Assembly: GCF_002105155.1 (NCBI RefSeq)
Contig: NW_019029016.1
Coordinates: 310,001 to 374,000 of the forward strand
Reading direction: 5' to 3'
Length of the DNA: 64,000 nt
Source: Lobosporangium transversale
Lineage: Eukaryota; Mortierellomycota; Mortierellomycetes; Mortierellales; Mortierellaceae
The notes under the pieces are model-generated. The model worked only from the letters and a program-made list of their open reading frames with translations. It made no database searches and was not told the DNA's origin. Numbering within the stretch: position 1 is the stretch's first letter; each line of letters starts with the position of its first letter. This document shows positions 21,890-32,010 of this stretch, piece after piece. The position numbers and the translations under genes are program-made.

Positions 21890-22276
21890 TTCCCCTGCTC
21901 AGACTGACTGCGTATCAACATACGTTCCCCTGATGGTCACCTGGAAGATAGCTTGCTTCTTTGTAACATCCCATTCAAATGCGCCGACGGCAGAACATAC
22001 TCCAAGATCCATATCGGAGGCTCCACTGCAAAAGTCCGCCGGCAGAACCCCATGGCGGCATTCGTGGTGAACACCCTAAAAGGGAAAGTAACGAACATCG
22101 ACCTGGAAGTCTGTGGACACTTCAGATTAAGCTCCTACAACAGCGACCGAGGCACGAGCATAAGCTCTCGTTTAATTGTACCCGCCGCCAGACCACTCGC
22201 CAATGAAAAAGAATCCACAGACGAAGATGACAAGATCCTAAACTTTCTCTTCGTGAAGATGTACGACAGACCATAG
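21890..22276 (+). CDS. Unknown ~110-residue domain, copy 2
   Basis: Open frame with ATG at 21953, running to TAG at 22274-22276. Homologous to copy 1: FKCADGRTYSKIHIGG matches FKC-x-G-x-x-YTKISIEG, and LEVCGHFRLSSYNSDRG matches VEVMGYFRLSPFRGDRG; SSRLIV matches SSRLVV. An acidic stretch (DEDD) follows as in copy 1. Homology extends upstream of the ATG (PDGHLEDSLLLCN), so this is an internal piece of a larger lost gene. The frame ends inside transposon sequence at 22272. Function unknown. Confidence 0.45.
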
Positions 22277-22574
22277 CTGGCCAAGTCGAACAACATGACG
22301 ACTTATGGTTTACGAAGACGGCGAAGGAAGTCTTACGTCCATTATCCGAACAGGCGACCCTATACTGTCCCACCCTTTTTTTCCCACCTTTCGTAGTTTT
22401 GCATCGAAAGAAAGATGTAAATCAGAGACAGCTATAGTTGAGATTTTATTTTTCTTTATTTACATGGCTTTAGTTGGATTCTCGAGCGGGAAATAAAGAA
22501 AAAGAGATTACACAGTAAAGGATCGCCTGTTCGGATAATGGACGTAAGACTTCCTTCGTCGTCTTTGTAAACCA
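22272..22574. mobile_element. Mini-DIRS element (family of element 3) beside an element-1-type end
   Basis: 22296-22365 and 22520-22574 are inverted repeats (GGTTTACGAAGACGGCG ... CGTCGTCTTTGTAAACC). The interior is collinear with the left end of element 3 at 30092-30325 in inverted orientation. The 32 bases before it (22272-22303) match the terminal sequence of DIRS element 1. No coding sequence is inside. As at 21531, only end sequences of the element remain. Confidence 0.75.
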
Positions 22575-22892
22575 GAAGGACACTGAGCAGTGGGCAAAAA
22601 ATCTTTTTCTGCTTGCACGTAACAATAATAAAATTTTTTCTTTTTTTTTTGTCAACCTTTCTGCATGATTGCTTCCCTTAAAACTTTTATAATCAGATTG
22701 CCAACACTCGCCTTGGTCCTAAGAATAAAGAAGAGAACAATAGAGGAATGTTATATGGTTATTTTTAGCATATTTACTTTATATTTAAGTTTCCATCTTT
22801 TTTTTTTTACAATCTTAGCAGAAGTGTGCTAGAGCTTGTGTTGGCATATATCAATCTTGCAAATAGGCTCTGCATCCAGAGCATCAAGTGCT
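22573..22892 (+). repeat. Noncoding repeat, copy 2
   Basis: Second copy of the unit at 19273-19470 with about 110 bp of extra sequence inside. Its left edge coincides with the right end of the mini-DIRS. The following stretch to 23371 is AT-rich and CT-rich (23115-23330) without a supported gene. Confidence 0.7.
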
Positions 22893-23371
22893 TACTTTAT
22901 TCTTTCATTTTTTCATTTTTACGAATAATATATGAGCTCATGAAAAAAGGTCACATTTTTTGGAGATATTGAGGCCATTATGAAAGCTGATCAAACCTGA
23001 TCAAACCTGATGGAAACTGATCGCTTTTGACACCGAAATCCTTTTGCTTTTCGTCAAAAATATCCGGTCATTTGATGCATTTTTCTCTTGAAATATTTTA
23101 TGGTCTATCCCTCCAATGATGACCTTCTCTTTCTCTCTTCTGCTTTCCTTTTCTCTCTCTCTTTTTAACTGTACTTTCTTCATCTCTTTTTCTTTCTGCC
23201 TTTATTCATGTTTCCTTCCCATTTTCAATTTATTAACTCTCGCGCCCTTCGACTCAAACTCTCTTTCTCATTTCTACTTGTGCGCTTCACTCTCTCAGAC
23301 TCTCTCGCTTCATTTCTTCGTTTTTCCCTGTTGCCCGTTTCCGTAAGAAACCTTCCTCATCCATACAGAAG

Positions 23372-23517
23372 CAGTGCTCCTATTCGAACCATTCGCCACT
23401 CAAACCACTCGGCACTCGAACCACTCGACACTCGGGCCATTCGACACTCGAACCATTCGAACTATTCGACCATTCGCGTCATTCGAATCGATCCGTTCGA
23501 AACGAATAGGAGCACTG
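23372..23517. mobile_element. hAT-type MITE relative with internal minisatellite
   Basis: Ends in CAGTGCTCCTATTCGA and its inverted complement, the same terminus as the MITE at 62482-62579. The interior is an array of imperfect ACTCGAACCATTCG-like units. The 8-base flanks (TACAGAAG, CTGCAAAC) do not match, so either the target duplication decayed or one end was rearranged. It lies directly beyond the last recognisable RIF1 coding. Confidence 0.65.
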
Positions 23518-24492
23518 CTGCAAACCTGTCACAGTAGCTGCAACTCCAATTCCTACTGCTTGTGTCCGCTTGTTCTTTTTGCTCGAGAGCTGTTGTGCAG
23601 CTGCCGCCTTCTCTTTCGATAGCCTCGATAGGCCCGATTCAGACCGCACATGGAGCTCTTGAGGAAGCGATAGCATTTCCTGTGACAGTGATGCGAATTG
23701 TGGGACTTCTGTCTGTGAGTTGTCTTCGAATTTCCATCCCGGGACACTGATTGTCGCTAAAAGCTTAAGCTGCTGTATGATTAAAGCAACTTAGGATAAT
23801 TTAGATCAGTGTTAGACTTGCCGAATGTTTGATTCCAGAATTCCAGTGTCTTATTGACGATTGACTTGTGATGAGAGTTGAGTGCAGTAAACAGCAATGG
23901 AGACAGTTGAGCTAAAGGCCCGGAGGTCGAGTCAACATCTTTAGCAGCGTGTTTGGTATCCAAGAATGGATTAGCTGGATTCGAGGCGGATGAAGGCTTT
24001 TGCCATTTTTGCGTTTGTTGATAAATGCTACGAATTGTAGTCAGAGGCGCTGGAAACACTAAACCAAAAGCAGAATTCGGACCACCTATGCCGGTCGATG
24101 ATGGCGAACATTTGAGTAGTATTCCTAAAATACACTGAGTCCACATGGTTTCAATTCTAGCTCTGTAGGGTCGACGCTGCATCTTGGATGGGTTACGAAT
24201 GTTCATCATGGGATCATCAAGCCATGTAATAATAGACAGCTGTAGGGCTTAAAACCATTGAATGGTTTGTGGCGAAGGGCCTTTGTTGATGGTTCTTTCC
24301 ATGAGCAAGAACGCTACTCCTTGAATCTGTGGAATACCTTCGGAGGTAATCAACTCTGCTCTGTATCTCACATTATCGTATGCTTCCGCAAATAGGTCCG
24401 AGCAGAGATTGAGCAGATAATCAGAATTTCTATCCAAGAGAATTATATTAGTACAAATCCTTGCAAGGCTTGAGCATTTACCCTCCACTCTT

Positions 24493-24678
24493 GTAAAAAA
24501 AAAATAAAAATAAAAAATGAAAAATAAAAATGAAAAATAAAAATAAAAATAAAAAATAAAAATATAAATAAAAATAAAAATAAAAATAAAAATATAAATA
24601 AAAATATAAATATAAATAAAAGTAAAAATAAAAATATAAATATAAATAAAAATAAAAATAAAAATAAAAAATAAAAAC
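24493..24678. repeat. (AAAAT)n-type microsatellite in a RIF1 intron
   Basis: About 185 bases of AAAAT/AAATAT units. It lies inside the unusually long (about 550 bp) intron of the RIF1 relic, close to the acceptor of the following exon. Confidence 0.9.
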
Positions 24679-26576
24679 TCACTGTGCTGATCTATATATT
24701 AAGAAAAGACGAAAAAATTAGGAGGCCAGGAAATTAGGTGGCTGCCTTCTGGTACCATAAATAATCAAACATACATGTATAAGCAACAGCTTGAGCATTC
24801 ACTCATCTGTGGATAGCAAGGAGCTGGGTGGCAAGGATCTCATTTAATTGGAGAATGGGCATCCAGTGCAGAGTGATTGGATATCGGCTGTCTTTACCAA
24901 GAGTCAAAATGTGATTCGTTGTCCCTTAATTTAATTTATTTTGCCCATACATAAAAAGATGATGCACTGTAGATAAGGATCTTTAGTCAAGGGGATCGCA
25001 ATGAAAGGAATGAGAGACTATTTGTTCGAGATAAAAATCTTGATGACGAGGAAGTGCGTTTTAGAAAACAATTGAGATTGTGGACAACAAAGGCTGATAT
25101 GGCTTTCCAGAATCGACCCTCTAATGCAGTTCCAATGACTGAATCACCTGTCGCCAGCCAGGTCTTGAGAATGAATTCAAGCGGCAATAAGATGACACCC
25201 TCGTTTTCAGGAAGCGGGATCACATCGCTTGTCTGTGGCGTTGGTTCAGAAACAGGGTATTGAGCAGACATAAGCGTTCTGGGAGAAAAAATCTCAATAA
25301 CACAAGTAAAGAAATAGTATATCATGTCCGCTCGAATGATGTATCCTGTCGACTCTGTATCGTGTTTCAACAGTGCAAGCTCCTCAGGGTCACAGTTCGG
25401 CCATTCGCCAGGAATGAGTGCTTCCGGGTTGCACCGTGACAATTTTTCTACAAAAAATAGCAGTGATGACAGAGCACGATCTGCCTCAGAAGTGGCTCTC
25501 ATATCTAGCATAAGAATTTAAGGCACTGTCATTCGTTAGACTACATCTTTTTTCACCTCGTATCATTTGGCCATTGAAGGTTCAGATATTGATCAATGAA
25601 TAGCACAAGACCGTACCCTTCTCTTGCAGATTGATATCTCGGATGGCTCTCACGATGGTTTCCCAAGTCGTCGCACACCGCTGCGTAAGCAGAGGTAGCT
25701 CCGTCAATCCAAGTATCTTCCAATCTTCGCGTGCTGCTTCCTGAATCCTATGTTGTAGCCCAACAGCTTGGTAAACACAGTCCAGACAATTATCCAGCAA
25801 GTCCGTACGGACCCAAGATGCCTCTGCACAGCCTAAATCCGAAAATGTAATTGAGCCAGGTACTATACTCTGGCGGCCTTCCACAAGGTCTACCGAAGTA
25901 TTAAGTCTACAGTTAATTATCAGCGATATCAAATCTATCTTTTTGAACTAGCTATTATATTGTTTACTAGCAATTATCAACGCTCCATACCTTGACCGCC
26001 AGAGTTAGAGATCAGTGCCGCAATGAGTCTGAGCGCGAGGTCACGGACATGCTCAGACTCGTCCACAATCGCAAGCTTCAGCTGCGGAAATAGGACCTGA
26101 TCTGCGTACTGTGATAAGCGCAAGATGAAGTAGCTCGTTAGAGATAACATTTTTTAGTCCTCAAATTAGTAGCACTGAACTTCTGCTCGAAATATGTCTC
26201 AACATACCTTTGATAGACTGGAACCGAGGGCATAAATAAGGATATCCAGGTGTTGAAACATGCTAGTCGAATGCGCTTCTGACTTTCGTAAAAAAGGCTA
26301 TATCAGGGACAAGAGCAACAGTAATGATGGATATTAGAGTCCACATAAAGTTTTCCCTTTTGGGACGAAGGCTCAAGGTATGGATGGACGAAGCATAAGT
26401 GTAGAGCAAAACCTACCAGTTTGCGATTGGGGCAAGCATTAGTCCAAGAGGCCTTTCGTTTGCGATATGTCCGCCAATAGCAAAATTATATATGAGGCGC
26501 CTAATAAAAAACAAATAAAAATAAAATGTTAGTTTCAAACATTGCATCAGCCATTATTTGGCGTTATACCGAGCGG

Positions 26577-26607
<31 letters not shown>

Positions 26608-27969
26608 AAAGTTCTTCGAGTCCTTGACTTACGTCCATGCTTGAAACGCGGCCATGTTGATTTCTGTCCTCGTGGATGATGTCGAATTAAAACATTTCTA
26701 TTTGTGATAGATATGTCGAGATCAAAGCATTATATGCGTAAAAAGTAAAGAAGGAAAAACAAAAAAAAAAAAAAAAAAAAAAAAGTTAGAATAGTTCAAG
26801 GATGTGTCATAATGCAACACCGATATTGCCGAGTATATTACCTCCACCATCTTTAGCATGGGCTTGAGCAATGGACTTTCTTGTAGTCTCTTTCCCATTA
26901 ATGTGACTAGCGTGCCCCAGACAGTGATGGCGTAAACCTCTAAAGTTACAAGAGAAACTCTTAAATATTAATCAAACATCCTTTTTAACATTCAAGAAGA
27001 AGAAAAAAAAAAGTCCGTATCGTCTTACCATCATTAGCATCCAGAAATTTTGCTGTCAAAACCTCAAGGAACTCAGTGCTATAATCATCCATGAATTCGT
27101 TGACGGCCTGTATTCGCCTCGGATCCTCCTTTTCAATCAACTTAGGGATCGCCATTTTCAACAGCTCCAACGCTCTTGACCGGATACCAGCAATGGGTGA
27201 TATTAGTGCCGTAAGTACAGGTATGAGCCATGATCGGACTGTTGCCACGATTTCATTCGGAAATTGTGTAAATACGGTAAACATGCCTCTTAAGGATTCA
27301 CCCGTAATACTTGGCGACTGGAATCGGGACTGCAGGTTGTCCGAGAAAGCCTCGATCGTTTGTGGGAGGAACGGATAGAAGAGTCTCCGATGGATTCTGG
27401 TAGCGGAGAGAGTCCATATTGCCAAATTACAAGTTATTTTCTCATCCGTTGCACTGACCAAATGTAAGGTTCGTGCAAGAAGAGCCTCGATTTCTTTGGA
27501 GGCAAACATCGCGACAATTTTCTGGCTGAAAAGAAAGTAGCTTGTACACTTTAGTGTCGCCTGAATCAAACTCGGAGGGCTATATAGGTCTAAATCCCTC
27601 GTGAGATACCTCGCAAACAATCGTATTGACTCTTTGACTTCCTCCAGATAGAATGGGTTTTCGCCGCCCTCTCTGAACTTGGCCTGCAAGTTAAGGTATG
27701 CTGGTGAGCGTATTTGAGCATCCTCAGACTGCAGTGACTCAAGAATCCCTTTCAATTTGGGAGCAAACGCCGCGTTGGGGAGCGACAATGGGGACTTCTG
27801 TCTGTAAGGGGGGAATGCGACGCGTTTGCTTGGAGAAGCTTCTACGACTGCAATCTGAGTGGGTATAGAAACAGGAACATCAGTTGCTACCAAAGACTCG
27901 TGAGATACATCATTTGGTGGCGTGCTATGGCTTTCTTGAACATTGTTGTTTGGTGATTCCTGAGGTGCT

Positions 27970-28075
27970 GTGGTGGGTGCTGTGGTGGGTGCTGTGGTGG
28001 GTGCTGTGGTGGGTGCTGTGGTGGGTGCTGTGGTGGGTGCTGTGGTGGGTGCTGTGGTGGGTGCTGTGGCTGAAA
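27970..28075. repeat. 12-bp minisatellite in RIF1 exon 1
   Basis: Eight or so copies of a 12-base unit (GGTGGGTGCTGT on the plus strand) encode a run of Thr-Thr-Ala-Pro on the minus strand. A multiple of three per unit keeps the frame. It gives long artificial open frames on the plus strand. Confidence 0.9.
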
Positions 28076-28626
28076 TGTCCGTTGACTGGCGTCGGTCTTC
28101 TCTAGACGTTCGCTTCGAGCTTTTAGATGATGACGCAATATTCGATGGCTGTGATGATGCGGACACTTCTGACTCCTCTACAGGTCTGTTGTTGTTGCTG
28201 TCGTTAGTACTATCGTTATCGTTAATATCGCCAGTCGACGTCACCCGACGGCTCTTGGGGAAGGGCAGATGGAGCCGTTTTCGCAGTAGACGTTGCGTCC
28301 AGTATTGTGATATCTGCTTTTCTTTTTTTGGTGATGCTGTTTTAGTACTATCGTTATCGTTAATATCGCCAGTCGACATCACCCGACGGCTCTTGGGGGA
28401 AGGTGAAGATGGAGAGGTTTCGGTAGTAGACGTTGCGTCTAGTATCGTGATTTCTGCTTTTCTCTTTTTGTTTGTAATGGAATCCATTATTTCTCGGTGT
28501 AAGTCGCGTGTACGAAAGAAAGTGAAAAAAAGTGGAAAAAAGTGAAAAAAAGTAAAAAAAGAAAAGAAAAAAAAGACAAGAAATGAAAAGATAAGAAGAA
28601 AGGAAAAGATAAGAAGAATAGAGGAA

Positions 28627-28740
28627 TCTTTAGTCAAGGGGACCACAGTGAAAAGAACGAGAGACTATTTGTTTGAATAAAAAGCTTGGTGACAAAGAAG
28701 TGCGTTTTAGAAAACAGTTGAGATTGTGGACAACAAGATG
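28627..28740 (-). pseudogene. Fragment of a second RIF1-like copy
   Basis: About 113 bases upstream of the RIF1 start match the end of RIF1 exon 8 and the adjoining intron (24978-25090); both share TTGTTGTCCACAATCTCAA and GTCTCTC and end in CCCCTTGACTAAAGAT. This suggests a former tandem copy or a partial duplication. 28741-29308 holds only a short uncertain ORF (28853-29077). Confidence 0.65.
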
Positions 28741-29308
28741 GCGGCAAATTTTAACAAGTGAGAAGAGTCAAGATGTTAATTTTTTAACTTTTATAGTCGA
28801 AAGCTAAAATTGGTCCCAAAAATGATGGTGAAATTTAAAGTCACATCATATATTGGCGCACATGATACCAATAACCAAATTACGTCTTCCTCTTTATTCA
28901 GACAATTATATAAACACCATGACCAAAAAAAGTATTAGCAAAAGACGCAAGCCCTTCTCGGTGGAAGTGAAGGCACTAGCCGAAAAACTGAAGCCTCTTC
29001 CCCTTTCCCCTTTTCTAATAAGGATGGATAAAACATATGCAAAACACGAACTTGAAGAAATTCAAACGATATTATGACACCCTGACATCTCTTGAATACT
29101 GTCAAATAGAGGACAAATCAGCATAAAGTTGATGTCATGTGCGCCGATATTTGTGACTTTAAGTTTCATATTTTAAAATACTTCTTTTGTGAAGGTCAGT
29201 TCATTCATTTCTGAGACCAAGTTCACAGTGAATTTGACTCCATAAACTACTTTCGGTTATAATGAATAGGAAAAATGGTTTATTATATAAAAGGGCTCAG
29301 TATCAATG

Positions 29309-29934
29309 TCATACTGTCTTCTCCTGAATTGCCTTTTCCATTACTATTCTCTTCCGTCTCAACACCTCTTCTTGCAACATCTTCTGTTCTTGTTCAATCA
29401 ACTCTAGTTTCTGTCGGCGCTTTGCTTCATATTCATCAACATCGGTAGCACCTTCAACAGTCCAGCCCCTACAGCATTCCGACGCCGTAGCGCGCCTGTC
29501 GTTGCCTTTGCAGCAGAAGCAGTAATCGTTTGATATGTCTCACTTTGTTCTATCTGAGGTATGTTCGCCAAAACCTTCTTCTGTCGATATCGGTTTGTCT
29601 TTGACCAGATCCATTGACCACTCAACGCCATCACTCCAAACATAATGGTCCCCGATGGTACTGCCTTGCATCCGCCTAAAAAAAAAATAAAAAATAAAAA
29701 AGCTTATTATGATGTGTGTGAGAAAGACTTAAGTATTTTAATACCAAAGAAACCTTTTTTTTTTTTTTTTTTTTTTTGTACTATCTGTATTCCATTCATA
29801 ACTTTATCTTATTCCCTACGTGCTAATGCTGCAAGGATCCCTCCTGTGCACGCTCCTGCAAGCGTACTGCTCCAAAGTTGCTCAATCTCTATAGTCTGTG
29901 GATCTTTCAACCCAAAATATGGGTTTTTGTTTCG
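29309..29934 (-). pseudogene. 3' exons of a Tim17/Tim22/Tim23-like membrane protein
   Basis: Exon 29934-29820 and exon 29675-29309, with a GT-AG intron between them, join in phase. The first has NPYFGLKDPQTIEIEQ then a Gly-rich helix (LAGACTGGILAALA); the second continues with KAVPSGTIMFGVMALSGQW and a helical, Lys/Glu-rich tail. Gly-rich paired membrane helices and the SG-x-x-M-F-G pattern suggest the Tim17/22/23 fold of mitochondrial inner membrane proteins; this is inference. Near 29465 the reading must move one frame to reach the plausible tail that ends at TGA 29309-29311. Upstream exons are missing: DIRS element 3 begins about 150 bases away. A real frameshift or an assembly error could explain the shift. 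Confidence 0.5.
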
Positions 29935-30375
29935 CTGAAAACGAAGAAATGACTCCCGGAAGGCTATACAATGATAACATATGTAGCAAAAAAAAAAAAA
30001 AAAAAAAAAAAAACGGTTTTATATCATGTAAATACAAAAGAAACTTATTTCAAAAACTGCATGTAGGCATTTACTACTGCATTATCCAACTAGAACGGCG
30101 ACCCTTTGCTGTAAGCTCTCTTTCTTTATTTCCCGCTCGCGAATCCAACTAAAGAGATGTAAATAAAGAAAAATAAAATCTCAACTATGGCTATCTCTGT
30201 TCTACATCTTTCTTCCGATGCGAAAAGAAAAAAGAAGTAAAACTACGAAGGGTGGAAAAAAAAGGGTGGAACAGTAAAGGGTCGCCTGTTCGGATAATGG
30301 ACGTAAGACTTCCTTCGTCGTCTTCGTAAACCATTATCCGTCAAGAACGGCGACCCTTTACTGTGACTTCAGAGA

Positions 30376-31190
30376 TCAGCCCAAAACAACATGAGTAAAG
30401 TTTGACCGGGTGTTGCTGGACAGTCGGTAAAACTTGGAGAACATCGCAGGTGAGGGCCAAATGCCTTGTGCGACAATATCATCAATGTTGATACCCATCT
30501 TAACAGCCTGCGTAGATCCAGCCGCGCGTGCTTTAGGTGGTTTGAAACCTGAAGGAAGGTGCAGTCGAGCCATAACTGCGCGAATGTGCTTACTAATCCT
30601 CTCAGCACCAATAGCTTGACCAGGGAACTTGATTTGTCGAATGAGAGGATTGTACTTGAGCGAAGGCATCGTAGGGTGCGGGACATTAAGTCTGAATTCT
30701 TCGTGGAGGTGTACGTAGTCACGAAAAGTCCGAACTGGGCACAAGCGAGGGTCCGTAGCATGGGCCCTTGAGGATCACTTCCTTATTCTTATGAATGCCG
30801 CCAGATGTCTCCTTGGGCCGAAGAATGAGCATTCGGACGAACGACTCTTCTACCTGGCAGCCATTAAGGTCGATTCGCTCGATATCACATGGGCGCAGAA
30901 AAGCACACATATCTAGGAGCCAGCAAAGCTTTTGTGTAAGGGTCTCTTTGGACATGTCGTTGTTCGTGGCGAGTGAACGGAAATATTCCAGAACTGGGGT
31001 CAAGTCGAGATCGACATCCTGCGAAGGATCAACTTCATTTGCGCGCAAAATCTTGAAGAAGTGGCGAAAGTGCTGGTCTTCGTCAAATGACGAGGTGTCT
31101 TCGTACAGTCCTGTTATTTGTGCTCGGTAAGCTGTGACAGCCGCGGCACGCCACTTTCTGGTAGTGTGCCCCATGCCAGAAAATTGAGGA
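30376..31190 (-). pseudogene. DIRS element 3 tyrosine recombinase, frameshifted
   Basis: The first part (about 31190-30750) includes KLCWLLDMCAFLRPCDIERI (box I); the second, in another frame (30744-30376), includes GAERISKHIRAVMARL, PKARAAGSTQAVK and FYRLSS with the presumed nucleophile. The frame break lies near 30735-30745. The N-terminus is fused out of frame with the shortened RNase H. No activity expected. Confidence 0.78.
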
Positions 31191-32010
31191 TATGGTGTGG
31201 TCCCCACATCCTGTCCAACCTCTCGAATGTCGACGGATCTATGGACCACTCGAGTTGTTGCTGAAGCTGACGACTGGGAGGGTCCGCAGGATTGAGCTGG
31301 GAAAGAACAAAGGCTGTAGTCAACATTGTTCCTGTCTTCAGACAGTGTGACCATATGTGATTGGCGAGATCCATTAATTCCGGAGACCTGGTGCCTCCGA
31401 ATTTGTTGACATAAGCAATGGTGGTAGTGTTGTCGCAGTAGAGCATCAGACGTTTCCCTTGAATTGTGGTAGAGTGACAATATACCATATTACTGTCAGT
31501 TCCTTGACATTGATATGGCATTGGGCCATCTCAGAGTCCCATGTGCCGCTCAGGGAGTCCTGTCCATAAACAATACCCCAACCCGTGTCCGAGACATCCG
31601 CGAAGACTTCCCTCTGAGGTGGTTGTTGGATCCATGACATCCCGTTCCATGACTTTAGGCTGTCAATCCACCATTCCAGTTCCTGTGCAGCCTCCATCAT
31701 CAGTGAAACAGACCCCGTCCATGAAGTCCCTAGGCGAAGAGCCTCGTTCTTGGGGTGGACTAAGTGGTGTGTCTTGAGCCTGGCTGGGAGCACCGCCGCT
31801 GTCATTGCCAAGGCTTTGCCGATGAACGAAAACAGAGCTCGCAGGGTCAGTTTGCCTTGTTTGAGGATCTTGGTAGCTTCTTTGCGAATATCTCGGACCA
31901 GTCGCCTCAAGCTTAGTACAGGTCGAAGATCTCCTGTTTTCTTTGGAATCGTAAATAGGCGACTGCTGAATCCATCTTCTGTAGCTTCCTCTATCGCCCT
32001 TTTTCCCAAA
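31190..32010 (-). pseudogene. DIRS element 3 RT/RNase H remnant without RT palm
   Basis: SSRLFTIPKKTGDLRPVLSL is joined directly to LVRDIRKEATKIL at about 31897-31915. In elements 1 and 2 about 160 residues lie between these blocks, including all motifs around the YxDD box. RNase H follows (EVFADVSDTGWGIV, INVKELTVIWY), changes frame near 31480 (LYCDNTTTIAYVN, NPADPPSRQ) and stops short after WGPHHILNF. A copy with this deletion cannot make active RT. Confidence 0.8.

Larger units (their letters stand above)
23527..28487 (-). pseudogene. RIF1: RIF1 homologue (N-terminal half), decayed
   Basis: RIF1 is a telomere, replication-timing and break-repair factor built of ARM/HEAT repeats (Rif1_N). 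ATG at 28487 begins exon 1 (to 27029) with a Ser/Thr-rich N-terminus, then KRVAFPPY and a long helical repeat region. Exons follow at 26939-26842, 26697-26633, 26500-26417, 26297-26208, 26108-25991, 25934-25617, 25504 to about 25048, and about 24489 onward, ending with the family block near HKSIVNKTLEFWNQTFG (about 23850). Lesions: a one-base shift in exon 5 near 26233-26242 (RLACFNTWISL in one frame, IYALGSSLSK in the next), an in-frame TAA at 24249-24251, and a one-base shift near 23785. No RIF1 C-terminus is found; homology stops at about 23527 next to the MITE. Confidence 0.72.

Noticed and set aside
27884..28545. Plus-strand ORFs over RIF1 exon 1 (Val/Gly/Trp repeats) and a possible CRISPR-like array
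   Set aside because: The repeat is a 12-bp in-frame minisatellite with no spacers; the plus-strand ORFs are shadows of the Thr-Thr-Ala-Pro coding.
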